DNA of 64,000 nucleotides from Lachnospiraceae bacterium (GTDB lineage Bacteria; Bacillota; Clostridia; Lachnospirales; Lachnospiraceae): the NCBI GenBank assembly GCA_016280395.1, contig JAEEGQ010000125.1:16396-80395 (forward strand), in the 5' to 3' direction. Made by a program: the position numbers and the translations under genes. The notes under the pieces were generated by a model. It saw only the letters and a list, made by a program, of their open reading frames with translations, made no database searches and was not told the DNA's origin. Positions 37,643 through 44,338 of this stretch are shown here, piece by piece. How positions within the stretch are numbered: position 1 is the first letter of the stretch; every line of letters begins with the position of its first letter.

Positions 37643-37671
37643 ATTATATTTGGTTTGGAAGTATTTGTCAA
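37643..37671 (-). promoter_or_regulatory. consensus promoter of the Phd-like module
   Basis: TTGACA (37666-37671), 17-bp spacer, TATAAT (37643-37648): a perfect sigma-A consensus. Confidence 0.9.
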
Positions 37672-37761
37672 GGCTTATTTAATTGACATTTCTATGACTT
37701 ATCTTACGCTATTCAATGACCGGAATATTGAAGTGTATCTGAATTGTCCCTCAAATATTAT

Positions 37762-37787
37762 AAAAAAATAAGGACCTTCCGGCCCTT
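37762..37787 (-). terminator. intrinsic terminator of the 40485-to-37915 operon
   Basis: AAGGGCC pairs with GGTCCTT around a GGAA tetraloop, followed by ATTTTTTT on the minus strand. It lies 128 bp after the lipoprotein stop; in the intervening bases I see no gene. Confidence 0.82.
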
Positions 37788-37914
37788 TTCTTTGTTTATG
37801 GGTATCCGTCATCATAATGGCTTTTATCCAGAACATCCTCATGAAATGGGATCATTCTCGTTAATTGACATGCATTCATGTTGCATAGGGCACCTTTTCC
37901 GCTTTTTCATCATA

Positions 37915-38475
37915 CTAATACACCATGGCTTTTAAAACCGTAACATACAAACTCAACTCAAGAACTTTCCTGTACCATTCTTTGACTTCAGTAACAGTAA
38001 GATCCCCAAATGGTTTATATTCTGTAATGGTATCACATATTCTAACGGTATCTCCGACATTATCGTCGAAGGGTTCACCAGCATCTTTAGGCTTAAAGTT
38101 TTCTTTCACCGAAGAAATTTCCTTTACTTGGGATAATACCTTTTTTATCTCTCCTATAACGTTTTGTGTTTTATCGTAATAATCATCCCCCAAATAGTAT
38201 GCCCCGTCTCCCCATGCCTTAGCTGCGTAAGCTGCATAATTACTTGCTTCTTCGCATAACGAGCTTGCGCTTTCCAAATAAGAATAAATCAATTTCTTAT
38301 CGTCTTCTGTCCATATAGTCGGGTCAGGAGTCGGAGTTGGGGTATTAATAGGTGTTGGGGTTGGGGTTGGGGGCGGGGTAGAAGTTGTCTTGTTCTTCTC
38401 TGTATTGTTACCACATGCAATTACAAAAATTGCTAATGCTGCTATCAGACTCAATAACCGTGTTTTCTTTATCAT
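37915..38475 (-). CDS. predicted lipoprotein of unknown function
   Basis: A 186-aa secreted lipoprotein. A short basic start (MIKKTRLL), a hydrophobic core and the lipobox IFVIAC put the acylated Cys near residue 21. A Pro-Thr-rich spacer (about 30-52, TPTP repeats) would cross the cell wall; the remaining 130 residues are mostly helical (YLESASSLCEEASNYAAYAAKAW) with a C-terminal LSLYVTVLKAMVY. Fourth and last gene of the operon whose upstream region carries the invertible promoter candidate. AT-rich compared with the neighbouring housekeeping genes. Confidence 0.8.
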   Translation of the reverse strand: MIKKTRLLSLIAALAIFVIACGNNTEKNKTTSTPPPTPTPTPINTPTPTPDPTIWTEDDKKLIYSYLESASSLCEEASNYAAYAAKAWGDGAYYLGDDYYDKTQNVIGEIKKVLSQVKEISSVKENFKPKDAGEPFDDNVGDTVRICDTITEYKPFGDLTVTEVKEWYRKVLELSLYVTVLKAMVY

Positions 38476-38509
38476 TTTCTCACTCCTCGCCTTTCACATT
38501 ATTATCAAG

Positions 38510-39079
38510 TTAATCATATTGAATTCTTACTGTTGCTTTCTTGATTAAATAACCCGAGTCTTTAATCATCATTTCAAACTGATTGCTCTCACCAGGTTCC
38601 AACCATGAAGAGCCAACGGCATATGTCCAATCTGTATTTACTACCTTGCCATCTGCATCTTTACAAGAAGCTTTTACCTTAACATATTTAACCCGATATG
38701 AACCATTATTCGTTATTGTCCCGGATACATAACAATAACCACTTTTATGCTCTACCTTCACATTCGACACGTCCATATACAACATACAGTATGTACTATG
38801 TGACATCTCATAAGATGAGGAATCATATGAATTCTTTGATGTTTTCTGATTATTATTACTCGAGTTTCTGCTATTCGATGATGCAATCTTAGGTATTAAG
38901 AAAGCACATATCAATATAAGAACAACCGCAGCTATTCCAATTGGCAACACAATTCTTCTTTTATTACCCTTGGAAATAGTGTTTTGTGATCCATTGTAAC
39001 TGTTTTCGATTTGTGCACCGCAGAACGAGCAAAACGCCGAGTTGTCAACAATCGAATTCCCACATTTTGGGCAGATCAT
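38510..39079 (-). CDS. zinc-ribbon membrane protein with an FxLYD-like domain
   Basis: A 189-aa protein from ATG 39079 (MICPKCGNSIVD; GGGAG upstream). A double CxxC zinc ribbon (CPKCG...CSFCG, residues 3-22) is followed by a basic stretch, one membrane helix (about 44-62, IVLPIGIAAVVLILICAFLI), an Asn/Ser-rich linker, and an extracytoplasmic beta domain (about 95-189) with VSGTITNNGSYRVKYVKVKASCKDADGKV, the FxLYD pattern. This layout is frequent in Firmicutes surface proteins of unknown role. Third gene of the four-gene operon (35-bp spacer). Confidence 0.8.
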   Translation of the reverse strand: MICPKCGNSIVDNSAFCSFCGAQIENSYNGSQNTISKGNKRRIVLPIGIAAVVLILICAFLIPKIASSNSRNSSNNNQKTSKNSYDSSSYEMSHSTYCMLYMDVSNVKVEHKSGYCYVSGTITNNGSYRVKYVKVKASCKDADGKVVNTDWTYAVGSSWLEPGESNQFEMMIKDSGYLIKKATVRIQYD

Positions 39080-39114
39080 TTTTTCTCCCTTCTGAGTGTT
39101 AAGGATATAATAAA

Positions 39115-39717
39115 TCAAACATTATTTTCTGAGGACTCCGGTTTATTAATTGAGGGGCTCTTTTTTCTCTTTCTTAAGAGAATAACTCCGCTATCACTTG
39201 CAACCGATAGTATCAAAAGCGCAATTAGTAATATCAGTTCAATGTAGTATACGGCTCCGAATGAAATGAATGTTTCCTCAAAATAAATACTTGTATTCTT
39301 ACGTGCAATAGGAGTTTCATGAGAATAATTAAATGATCTCGAACCACAGATGCTTCCAATTATCAAAAATAATAAAGCTGCTGAACTGCATACAATATTT
39401 ATGCTTTTAATATAAAATCCCTTGATCCACCCTATCCATCCAATGACAATAATAGCGGCTAAAAAAGCAATAATACAATACACAGCTCCATTACCAAAAA
39501 GCCAGAAATTCGTCTTAGAAACCAGCCGGGCAAAAATAGAATTTATGATTTCTGTAGAAGAACTAAACTCATGACCTGATATAATGGTCTTTGAGTCAAA
39601 TCTAAAAGAAAAGAACGGTCCAATGGCTAACAAAAGCCCCCCTGCAAGACAAATAATGGTATATAATACCACATCATAGTTCCTATTCTCTTTGCTGGTT
39701 TTTTTTACATTAAACAT
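39115..39717 (-). CDS. hypothetical membrane protein
   Basis: A 200-aa protein with four predicted membrane helices (about residues 17-35, 70-98, 104-122 and 150-172) and charged ends. The loop after helix 1 contains a short predicted extracytoplasmic segment; the C-terminal tail is basic then acidic (RKRKKSPSINKPESSENN). No transporter or enzyme motif is visible. GGAGAGATC precedes the ATG. It lies 21 bp after the 39739-40485 gene and belongs to the same operon. Confidence 0.75.
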   Translation of the reverse strand: MFNVKKTSKENRNYDVVLYTIICLAGGLLLAIGPFFSFRFDSKTIISGHEFSSSTEIINSIFARLVSKTNFWLFGNGAVYCIIAFLAAIIVIGWIGWIKGFYIKSINIVCSSAALLFLIIGSICGSRSFNYSHETPIARKNTSIYFEETFISFGAVYYIELILLIALLILSVASDSGVILLRKRKKSPSINKPESSENNV

Positions 39718-39738
39718 AATGATCTCTCCTGTGCCTCT

Positions 39739-40485
39739 TTATTGTTGTTTTTCTTTTATTTTCTTAAAAGTCTCCTGCAACACTTCGATTCCTTTTCCGA
39801 CTAAAGCAGGGCTAATACTCTTGACAATCTCCAAAACCACATCTACGAAACTACTCTTAAAGGTATTTGCAAGTGTTTCTCCCAATGGAGCCTTTTCTAT
39901 ATCCCCACAAAGCTTCGCCTCATTATTGTAGTTCTTTCTAAATGTTTCTTGAAAAGCCTTCTTTTCCTTATCACTCATCAATTGTCCGATCAGATTAAGA
40001 AAATCCGTGGGGGAAACAATCAAGAGATTTGTTGTAAGCGATGTGTCGACATAACTTCCTTGCTCGTCTATCCAGTTTTTTAGTTCATAATACAAATTTC
40101 GATCTCGGAGGTTGATACGAATCTTTCCTCCCTCATATCTTGCTTTGTCAGCCACCCGTAAAAAAGACTGTTTCCAATCAAATCCCTCATAGGGATACTG
40201 TAATTGTTTCTTAACTTTTAATGTGCTTACCTTACTCTGTGGTATTCCCAACTGCTTAGCCAAAGTGTAATCACTATATGAGTTGATGTCTGCTTCTGAC
40301 TTGTCAAGGATCGCCTCAATATAGATTGAAAATAGGAGAACCTCAAAATCTGACTTCTGCATTGTCCCAAAGTTTCCGAGAAAATAGTTCTCAGCAACCT
40401 TGTCAAAAGCACGCGCTTTCAATTCATCATCCGCAAATATGGATTTATAGTTCTTTCGCAGGTTTTCAAAGTCATACCTTTCCAT
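39739..40485 (-). CDS. hypothetical protein, first gene of the putatively phase-variable operon
   Basis: A 248-aa cytoplasmic protein with no family I can name. The first 70 residues are helical (NYKSIFADDELKARAFDK...YFLGNFGTM); residues 68-90 (YSDYTLAKQLGIPQSKVSTLKVKKQL) look like a helix-turn-helix. A middle beta segment (GGKIRINLRDRNLYYELKNWIDEQG) follows, and the C-terminus ends with a long amphipathic helix rich in Lys and Glu. GGGAGG precedes the ATG. Its 5' region contains an inverted repeat matched 100 bp further upstream across a promoter that points the other way. Could be a DNA-binding regulator; this is inferred from the helix-turn-helix pattern alone. Confidence 0.72.
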   Translation of the reverse strand: MERYDFENLRKNYKSIFADDELKARAFDKVAENYFLGNFGTMQKSDFEVLLFSIYIEAILDKSEADINSYSDYTLAKQLGIPQSKVSTLKVKKQLQYPYEGFDWKQSFLRVADKARYEGGKIRINLRDRNLYYELKNWIDEQGSYVDTSLTTNLLIVSPTDFLNLIGQLMSDKEKKAFQETFRKNYNNEAKLCGDIEKAPLGETLANTFKSSFVDVVLEIVKSISPALVGKGIEVLQETFKKIKEKQQ

Positions 40486-40529
40486 TCAAGCCTCCCTTCA
40501 CTATTTGAGCAAGTTAATGCAAGTAAATA

Positions 40530-40551
40530 CGGAATTGTGTACTTTTCCGAA
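40530..40551 (+). repeat. left inverted repeat (IRL) of the candidate switch
   Basis: Contains GTGTACTTTTCCGAA (40537-40551), the exact complement of the right repeat; outer arm CGGAA. Within the site CGGAA and TTCCG form a dyad around an 8-10 bp centre, as in two-half-site recombinase targets. Confidence 0.75.
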
Positions 40552-40605
40552 ACAAGATTAAAGATTTGGATGAAATGATATTTTTTCAATAATTCAAGAT
40601 TTATC

Positions 40606-40634
40606 TTGACCGTTTTTGTATCTTGCGTTATAAT
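40606..40634 (+). promoter_or_regulatory. consensus promoter inside the inverted repeats, currently rightward
   Basis: TTGACC (40606-40611), 17-bp spacer, TATAAT (40629-40634). No plus-strand gene follows: transcription would start near 40641 and meet the hairpin terminator at 40655-40694. No comparable leftward promoter is visible before the 40485 start codon. Confidence 0.85.
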
Positions 40635-40654
40635 ACACGCTGTATCTAAGCAAA

Positions 40655-40694
40655 AAAAAGAATTCGGAAAAGTACACCTTTCCGAATTCTTTTT
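40655..40694. terminator. bidirectional terminator overlapping the right inverted repeat
   Basis: GAATTCGGAAA pairs with TTTCCGAATTC around an 8-nt loop, with five or more T's following on each strand. It ends the recombinase transcript on the minus strand and would stop the rightward promoter on the plus strand after about 55 nt. Confidence 0.9.
40663..40684 (-). repeat. right inverted repeat (IRR) of the candidate switch
   Basis: TTCGGAAAAGTACAC (40663-40677) followed by CTTTCCG. Its reverse complement differs from IRL at two adjacent central positions. The two sites share the same central dinucleotide (AC, read outward to inward), as needed for inversion. Confidence 0.75.
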
Positions 40695-40711
40695 ACATCA
40701 GCCATATCCAT

Positions 40712-41332
40712 CTATTCCGCTTTTTCTGCTGTTATCCGCTCCCCATACTTCTTAGCTCTCTCAAAGAACGTAGTCTGTGCCATCCCGCATTCTCTCGCAG
40801 CCTCTGATATAGATATTTCCTTACTTCTCCAGCGCTCGTATACCTCATTAAAATTCTCCGGCAGCAGCATTGGTCTTCTTCCAAACCGCACTCCTTTTGC
40901 CTTTGCGGCTGCTATACCCTCTGCCTGTCTTTTTCTTATGTTTGAGCGCTCGTTCTCCGCCACATAAGACAGAAGTGCCAAAACAAGGTCACTTATAAAG
41001 GTTCCGAGCAGATTCTTCTCACGTCTGGTATCAAGAATGGGCATATCAAACACAAAAATGTCCGCCCGCTTTCCCTTTGTGATCAAGCGCCATTGTTCCA
41101 GTATTTCCTCATAGTTTCGCCCAAGTCTGTCGATACTGCTTATGCAGAGCAGATCATCTGCCTTAAGCTTCTTCATAAGCTGGATAAACTGTGGACGATT
41201 GAAATCTTTTCCGGACTGTTTATCCACATATATATTTCTTTCCGAAACCCCCATCTTCCGCATAGTGATCAGCTGCCTGTCCTCGTTTTGATCCTTTGTG
41301 CTAACACGCACATAGCCGTACATATTTCCCAT
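40712..41332 (-). CDS. serine site-specific recombinase (resolvase/invertase family)
   Basis: A 206-aa small serine recombinase. The catalytic Ser11 is in YGYVRVSTKDQNEDRQ, the arginine cluster in ISSIDRLGRNYEEILEQW, the E-helix region in GTFISDLVLALLSYVAENERSNIRKRQAEGI, and a C-terminal helix-turn-helix at about 171-196 (ISISEAARECGMAQTTFF). Length and layout match Pin/Hin invertases and Tn3 resolvases, not the large integrase type, so small inversions or resolutions are its expected reactions. AAAGGAG precedes the ATG. The inverted repeats just after its stop codon are the obvious candidate substrate. Confidence 0.92.
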   Translation of the reverse strand: MGNMYGYVRVSTKDQNEDRQLITMRKMGVSERNIYVDKQSGKDFNRPQFIQLMKKLKADDLLCISSIDRLGRNYEEILEQWRLITKGKRADIFVFDMPILDTRREKNLLGTFISDLVLALLSYVAENERSNIRKRQAEGIAAAKAKGVRFGRRPMLLPENFNEVYERWRSKEISISEAARECGMAQTTFFERAKKYGERITAEKAE

Positions 41333-41643
41333 AGAATGAGCTCCTTTCGTGATGAGACCGCATTAGTATTATGGCCATCATAGTATTGGCTCTATTCTAT
41401 TCTTTATTGTTGATAATATCGCTTGATCATGACAAGAAAACAGAAGTACTTATTCCATTTATAAGAATACAGCCTTATAAATGAGCGAGTTAACTCCGGG
41501 GACAAAGCCACTTGTCCCTGATTTTTGGGGAGGCTTATGCAAATATCGTCAAAAGAGGAGCGGTAGCACCACTCCCCTTGCCAAGCGTATTAATGATTTT
41601 GATATTCTTGAAAAAGCATGCAAAGAGTTCCGATCCCTTAACC
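41333..41643. other. intergenic region between mazF and the recombinase gene
   Basis: No convincing gene. Around 41496-41526 a hairpin (GGGGACAA..TTGTCCC) is followed by TGATTTTT on the plus strand and resembles a terminator. The stretch 41570-41645 reads on the plus strand like a short protein-coding remnant (PLAKRINDFDILEKACKEF) without a start, possibly debris of a lost element. The left part holds the recombinase upstream region. Confidence 0.4.
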
Positions 41644-41955
41644 TCAGTCATACTCAAACAATCCCTGGACTGCATCCGAGACATCCATTATGTCTCCGTA
41701 GTTCAGGGTATCTTTTTTGTTGCATGCTCTTGCTGCCGGATCGATCAGTTTTATCTGCTCGCAGATCACTGTTCCTTTCGTACCTTGCTTTCCAATGACT
41801 GCAATATGAACCGGTCCGGCGGGTACTCTATCTTGCATCAGACAAACATGAAATACCCCCGTAGCCCTGATAAATGTATTTTTGCTGACCACAACGAACA
41901 GCATCTTACTGTATCCCTCGATGCTTATGATATCTCCCTGGCAAAATGTACTCAT
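41644..41955 (-). CDS. mazF: MazF/PemK-type toxin, mRNA interferase
   Basis: A 103-aa MazF-like endoribonuclease. It opens STFCQGDIISIEGYSKMLFVVVSKNTFI, the beginning of the PemK barrel (QGDIV..), and later shows the VCEQIKLID strand, where the usual DQIRTID stands, and a C-terminal helix (GDIMDVSDAVQGLF). It overlaps the upstream antitoxin gene by 4 bp (ATGA), the standard arrangement. Slightly divergent N-terminus; no Arg directly after GDI as in E. coli MazF, so activity is likely but unproved. Confidence 0.85.
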   Translation of the reverse strand: MSTFCQGDIISIEGYSKMLFVVVSKNTFIRATGVFHVCLMQDRVPAGPVHIAVIGKQGTKGTVICEQIKLIDPAARACNKKDTLNYGDIMDVSDAVQGLFEYD

Positions 41956-42194
41956 AGAAGTTCTCTCCCCTTAGGTTTCCCCCAATTGAAATCAGTAACC
42001 GAAATCTTCCCTTCATACTCTGCAAGCCGTTCTTCAAAGTTCTTATGCCTGAACCGCTTTCTAAGCACTATCGCGTCATTTTCTATACTGATATCGAGTA
42101 TATCCATCGTTTTGAGTTGCATTTTTTCCAGAATATCTTTCGGAATGCGTATTCCCTGGCTGTTTCCCCATGTTCTGATCGCTACCTGATCCAT
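41952..42194 (-). CDS. mazE: MazE/AbrB-type antitoxin
   Basis: An 80-aa swapped-hairpin AbrB protein: VAIRTWGNSQGIRIPKDILEKMQL is the MazE DNA-binding signature, followed by LDISIENDAIVLRK and an acidic to mixed tail that would wrap the toxin. AGGAGG precedes the ATG. A perfect 16-bp palindrome overlaps the promoter -10 region upstream, the expected site for autorepression by MazE and the MazEF complex. Confidence 0.9.
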   Translation of the reverse strand: MDQVAIRTWGNSQGIRIPKDILEKMQLKTMDILDISIENDAIVLRKRFRHKNFEERLAEYEGKISVTDFNWGKPKGRELL

Positions 42195-42206
42195 TGCTGC
42201 ACCTCC

Positions 42207-42222
42207 TAATGTATATACATTA
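42207..42222. promoter_or_regulatory. MazE operator palindrome
   Basis: TAATGTATATACATTA is a perfect 16-bp palindrome between the ribosome-binding site and the -10 box, which it overlaps by 4 bp. Confidence 0.75.
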
Positions 42223-42247
42223 TACAGTATAATTATCTAAAAATCAA
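42219..42247 (-). promoter_or_regulatory. promoter of mazEF
   Basis: TTGATT (42242-42247), 17-bp spacer, TATAAT (42219-42224). Confidence 0.8.
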
Positions 42248-42286
42248 TCCCGTTTTCCCTTCCGGGCGAAGATCTGCACATAATGT

Positions 42287-42313
42287 AAAGGCCTTGCTTT
42301 CGCACGGCCTTTT
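42287..42313. terminator. terminator after the surface-protein gene
   Basis: AAAGGCC pairs with GGCCTTT around a 12-nt loop, with T's on both sides. It lies 20 bp after the stop of the surface-protein gene and before the mazEF promoter. Confidence 0.65.
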
Positions 42314-42332
42314 AACTTACAGTCCAAGTATC

Positions 42333-44309
42333 TCATTTTTTCTTCTTTTTCGCCAGAACAACCGCTATGACTACTCCTGCCACAACAACCACACTGCCTG
42401 CGATAATGAGGAATATCAGTAAACCGTTACCCTCGTCGCTGTCATCATAGTCGTCGGTCTTGTGGTGACTGCTTCCCTTGGGTGTGGGAGTTTTTTCTGT
42501 GGTTTCGCCCGAAGTCGGCTTATTGTCGCCTTCGCCGGGTGTAGGCGAGTTTTCCGGCTCTGTCTCGATCTTTTTGAAGATTGCATACAGATCAAGGTTT
42601 TCGTTGGCATAAAAATCATATTCGGCTTCTTTTGAAAATTCCGCACCGTTTGCGCCGTTAAGACGCCATTCAACGAACTCGTAGCCGTCTTTCGCCGCGG
42701 CTTTTATCGTGACTATAGTGCCCTCGGTTGCATAAAAACCATAACCCGAATCCTGAAAGCCGTTCGTCTTCTCTCCGTCTGTTAAAAGGTACACCTGACC
42801 TCCGCTCCATTTCTGGTTCAAAGATATATCATAAACAGAGACACAGATATCAAACTGTGCTTTGTCCGGGAGGACCTTAAATGTGAACTCTGCGGTATCG
42901 AGCAGCATCCAGTCGAATGCCGTACCCGTGCCGTCAATGTCGTAATACAGTGAAGCAGTTGCCTTATATTCTCCTTCCGGAAGGCCTGTATTTGGCTGAA
43001 CACTGCCTGCATTGTACATATTGTTTACCATATATGTTCCGCCGATGGATGCCCAAAGGCTGAACGCATCTGTATCGCCCGAAAACTCTATCTTATAGTG
43101 CTCATCATCGCAATTCAGATTGTATGCGCCGATAATGTCGACCCTGAAGATGTAGTTGGTCGTTTCCGTGTATCCTACGGTTGCCTCGCCGCAGTCTATG
43201 TTTTCAAGTTTTGCCTTGTATTCGGACGGGTCTCCCGGTTTTTCCTTCCATACGGCATTTACCGTCATATTCGAGCCGGGCTGGAAAGGCGTACCCGGAG
43301 AAAATGTGCCGTAACCCGGTATCTCCCAGCCGTCAAACTCCATACCGTCGGGAGCACCGAAACCGTTCTCCGGAAGCGTGAAATCTGCGCCGGCAGGTAC
43401 ATTTATGCCCGGCATTATGTTGCTGCCGCCGTTTTCATAAAAGGTCACAACATAGAACGAGCCCTTAGTGTATGTATAAGTGCCGGTCCACACTGCGGAA
43501 AGATAATTGTCTTGATCGTCTTTCGCAAATATCCTGAGATTATATGTACCGCTTTCAAACCCGTATGCCTCGCAGCAGTTATAGAGATTCTCCGTTGTAA
43601 GACTTATATTTCCGCCACCTGTGCCAAGTTCAAAAAAGTACTGTGTTGCACCTGGGAACGCATCCCAGGTTATAATACCTTCCGGCGATATCGAAACATT
43701 TGTAAGGCCGGCCCTGTTGATATTCAGCTCTATCTTGCCTTTAAAAGGCTCGCTGTCGGGATAACCCTGTGCGGATGCCATTATCGAATATGTGTATTCA
43801 TGATTGCCCTCCGGAACTTTTCCCGAAACATCCACTGAACAGTTCTCTGTATATACCGAGCGGTTATCTATGATCACCAGGTATTCTTCCGCATTCGGAA
43901 CCGGATCCCAGGACACGGTCCCACCTGTCCACTGTACATTGGAGGGGGTTGCAAGCTGCGGTTTTGCGGATGTGTAGGTAAAGGATCCCGTCCACTTGGC
44001 CGAAATCTGCGCATTGTTTGCATCTATCGCATACAGCCTTACTTCATATGTACCGCTTGCAAACCCGTAGTTTTCACAGTTTGCATTCAGATTCACTGAA
44101 GTACCGTCGGCATATCCGCCGCCCGAACCAATTTCCAGCATGTAGTTTTCTGCCCCGGGGAAAGCATCCCATGACAGGATCCCTTCCGGTGAGATGCTGA
44201 CATTTTTTAATTCTTCCTCCGCTTTTGCGGCGGTAACAGGCAACAGTCCCGCAACCAAAAGAACTGCAAACAGAACTGAAAGGAACATTTTTAGTATCTT
44301 TTTTATCAT
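42333..44309 (-). CDS. secreted surface protein with repeated beta-sandwich modules and C-terminal membrane anchor
   Basis: A 658-aa cell-surface protein. A signal peptide (1-30, cleaved near AKA-EEE) is followed by two homologous modules beginning VSISPEGILSWDAFPGAENY and VSISPEGIITWDAFPGATQY, each ending WTG(S/T)(F/Y)TYT, with a third shorter fibronectin-like segment between them (WTGGTVSWDPVPNAEEYLVII). Next comes an InlB B-repeat-like domain (YVVTFYENGGSNIMPG..GWEIPG..TVNAVW), a further beta domain, a second such repeat near the C-terminus (GYEFVEWRLNG..DLYAIFKK), a Thr/Pro-rich wall spacer and a membrane helix followed by KKKKK. No LPxTG sortase signal. Likely adhesion or display. It follows the aminopropyltransferase by 29 bp. 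Confidence 0.85.
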   Translation of the reverse strand: MIKKILKMFLSVLFAVLLVAGLLPVTAAKAEEELKNVSISPEGILSWDAFPGAENYMLEIGSGGGYADGTSVNLNANCENYGFASGTYEVRLYAIDANNAQISAKWTGSFTYTSAKPQLATPSNVQWTGGTVSWDPVPNAEEYLVIIDNRSVYTENCSVDVSGKVPEGNHEYTYSIMASAQGYPDSEPFKGKIELNINRAGLTNVSISPEGIITWDAFPGATQYFFELGTGGGNISLTTENLYNCCEAYGFESGTYNLRIFAKDDQDNYLSAVWTGTYTYTKGSFYVVTFYENGGSNIMPGINVPAGADFTLPENGFGAPDGMEFDGWEIPGYGTFSPGTPFQPGSNMTVNAVWKEKPGDPSEYKAKLENIDCGEATVGYTETTNYIFRVDIIGAYNLNCDDEHYKIEFSGDTDAFSLWASIGGTYMVNNMYNAGSVQPNTGLPEGEYKATASLYYDIDGTGTAFDWMLLDTAEFTFKVLPDKAQFDICVSVYDISLNQKWSGGQVYLLTDGEKTNGFQDSGYGFYATEGTIVTIKAAAKDGYEFVEWRLNGANGAEFSKEAEYDFYANENLDLYAIFKKIETEPENSPTPGEGDNKPTSGETTEKTPTPKGSSHHKTDDYDDSDEGNGLLIFLIIAGSVVVVAGVVIAVVLAKKKKK

Positions 44310-44338
44310 ACCACTACCCCCCTATCATTTTTATAAGT

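Larger units (their letters stand above)
40530..40684. other. candidate invertible promoter segment
   Basis: A 155-bp region bounded by 22-bp inverted repeats (20 of 22 identical) that enclose a consensus promoter. It lies between the end of a serine recombinase gene and the start of a four-gene operon. In the present orientation the promoter points rightward into a terminator; inversion would place it leftward, about 90 bp before the operon start. Confidence 0.6.

Noticed and set aside
37744..37935. Small plus-strand frame of 63 codons between the lipoprotein and the Phd-like module
   Set aside because: Starts inside the terminator hairpin, has no ribosome-binding site and no conserved-looking pattern.
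40655..40694. Reading the right inverted repeat only as the recombinase terminator
   Set aside because: It does form a good terminator, but that does not explain the matching inverted copy at 40530-40551 and the promoter between them, so it was kept as a dual-function element.
41481..42189. Plus-strand frames opposite mazEF
   Set aside because: mazEF is supported by family signatures, overlap and an operator; only the 41570-41645 stretch looks like a possible coding remnant and it lacks a start.
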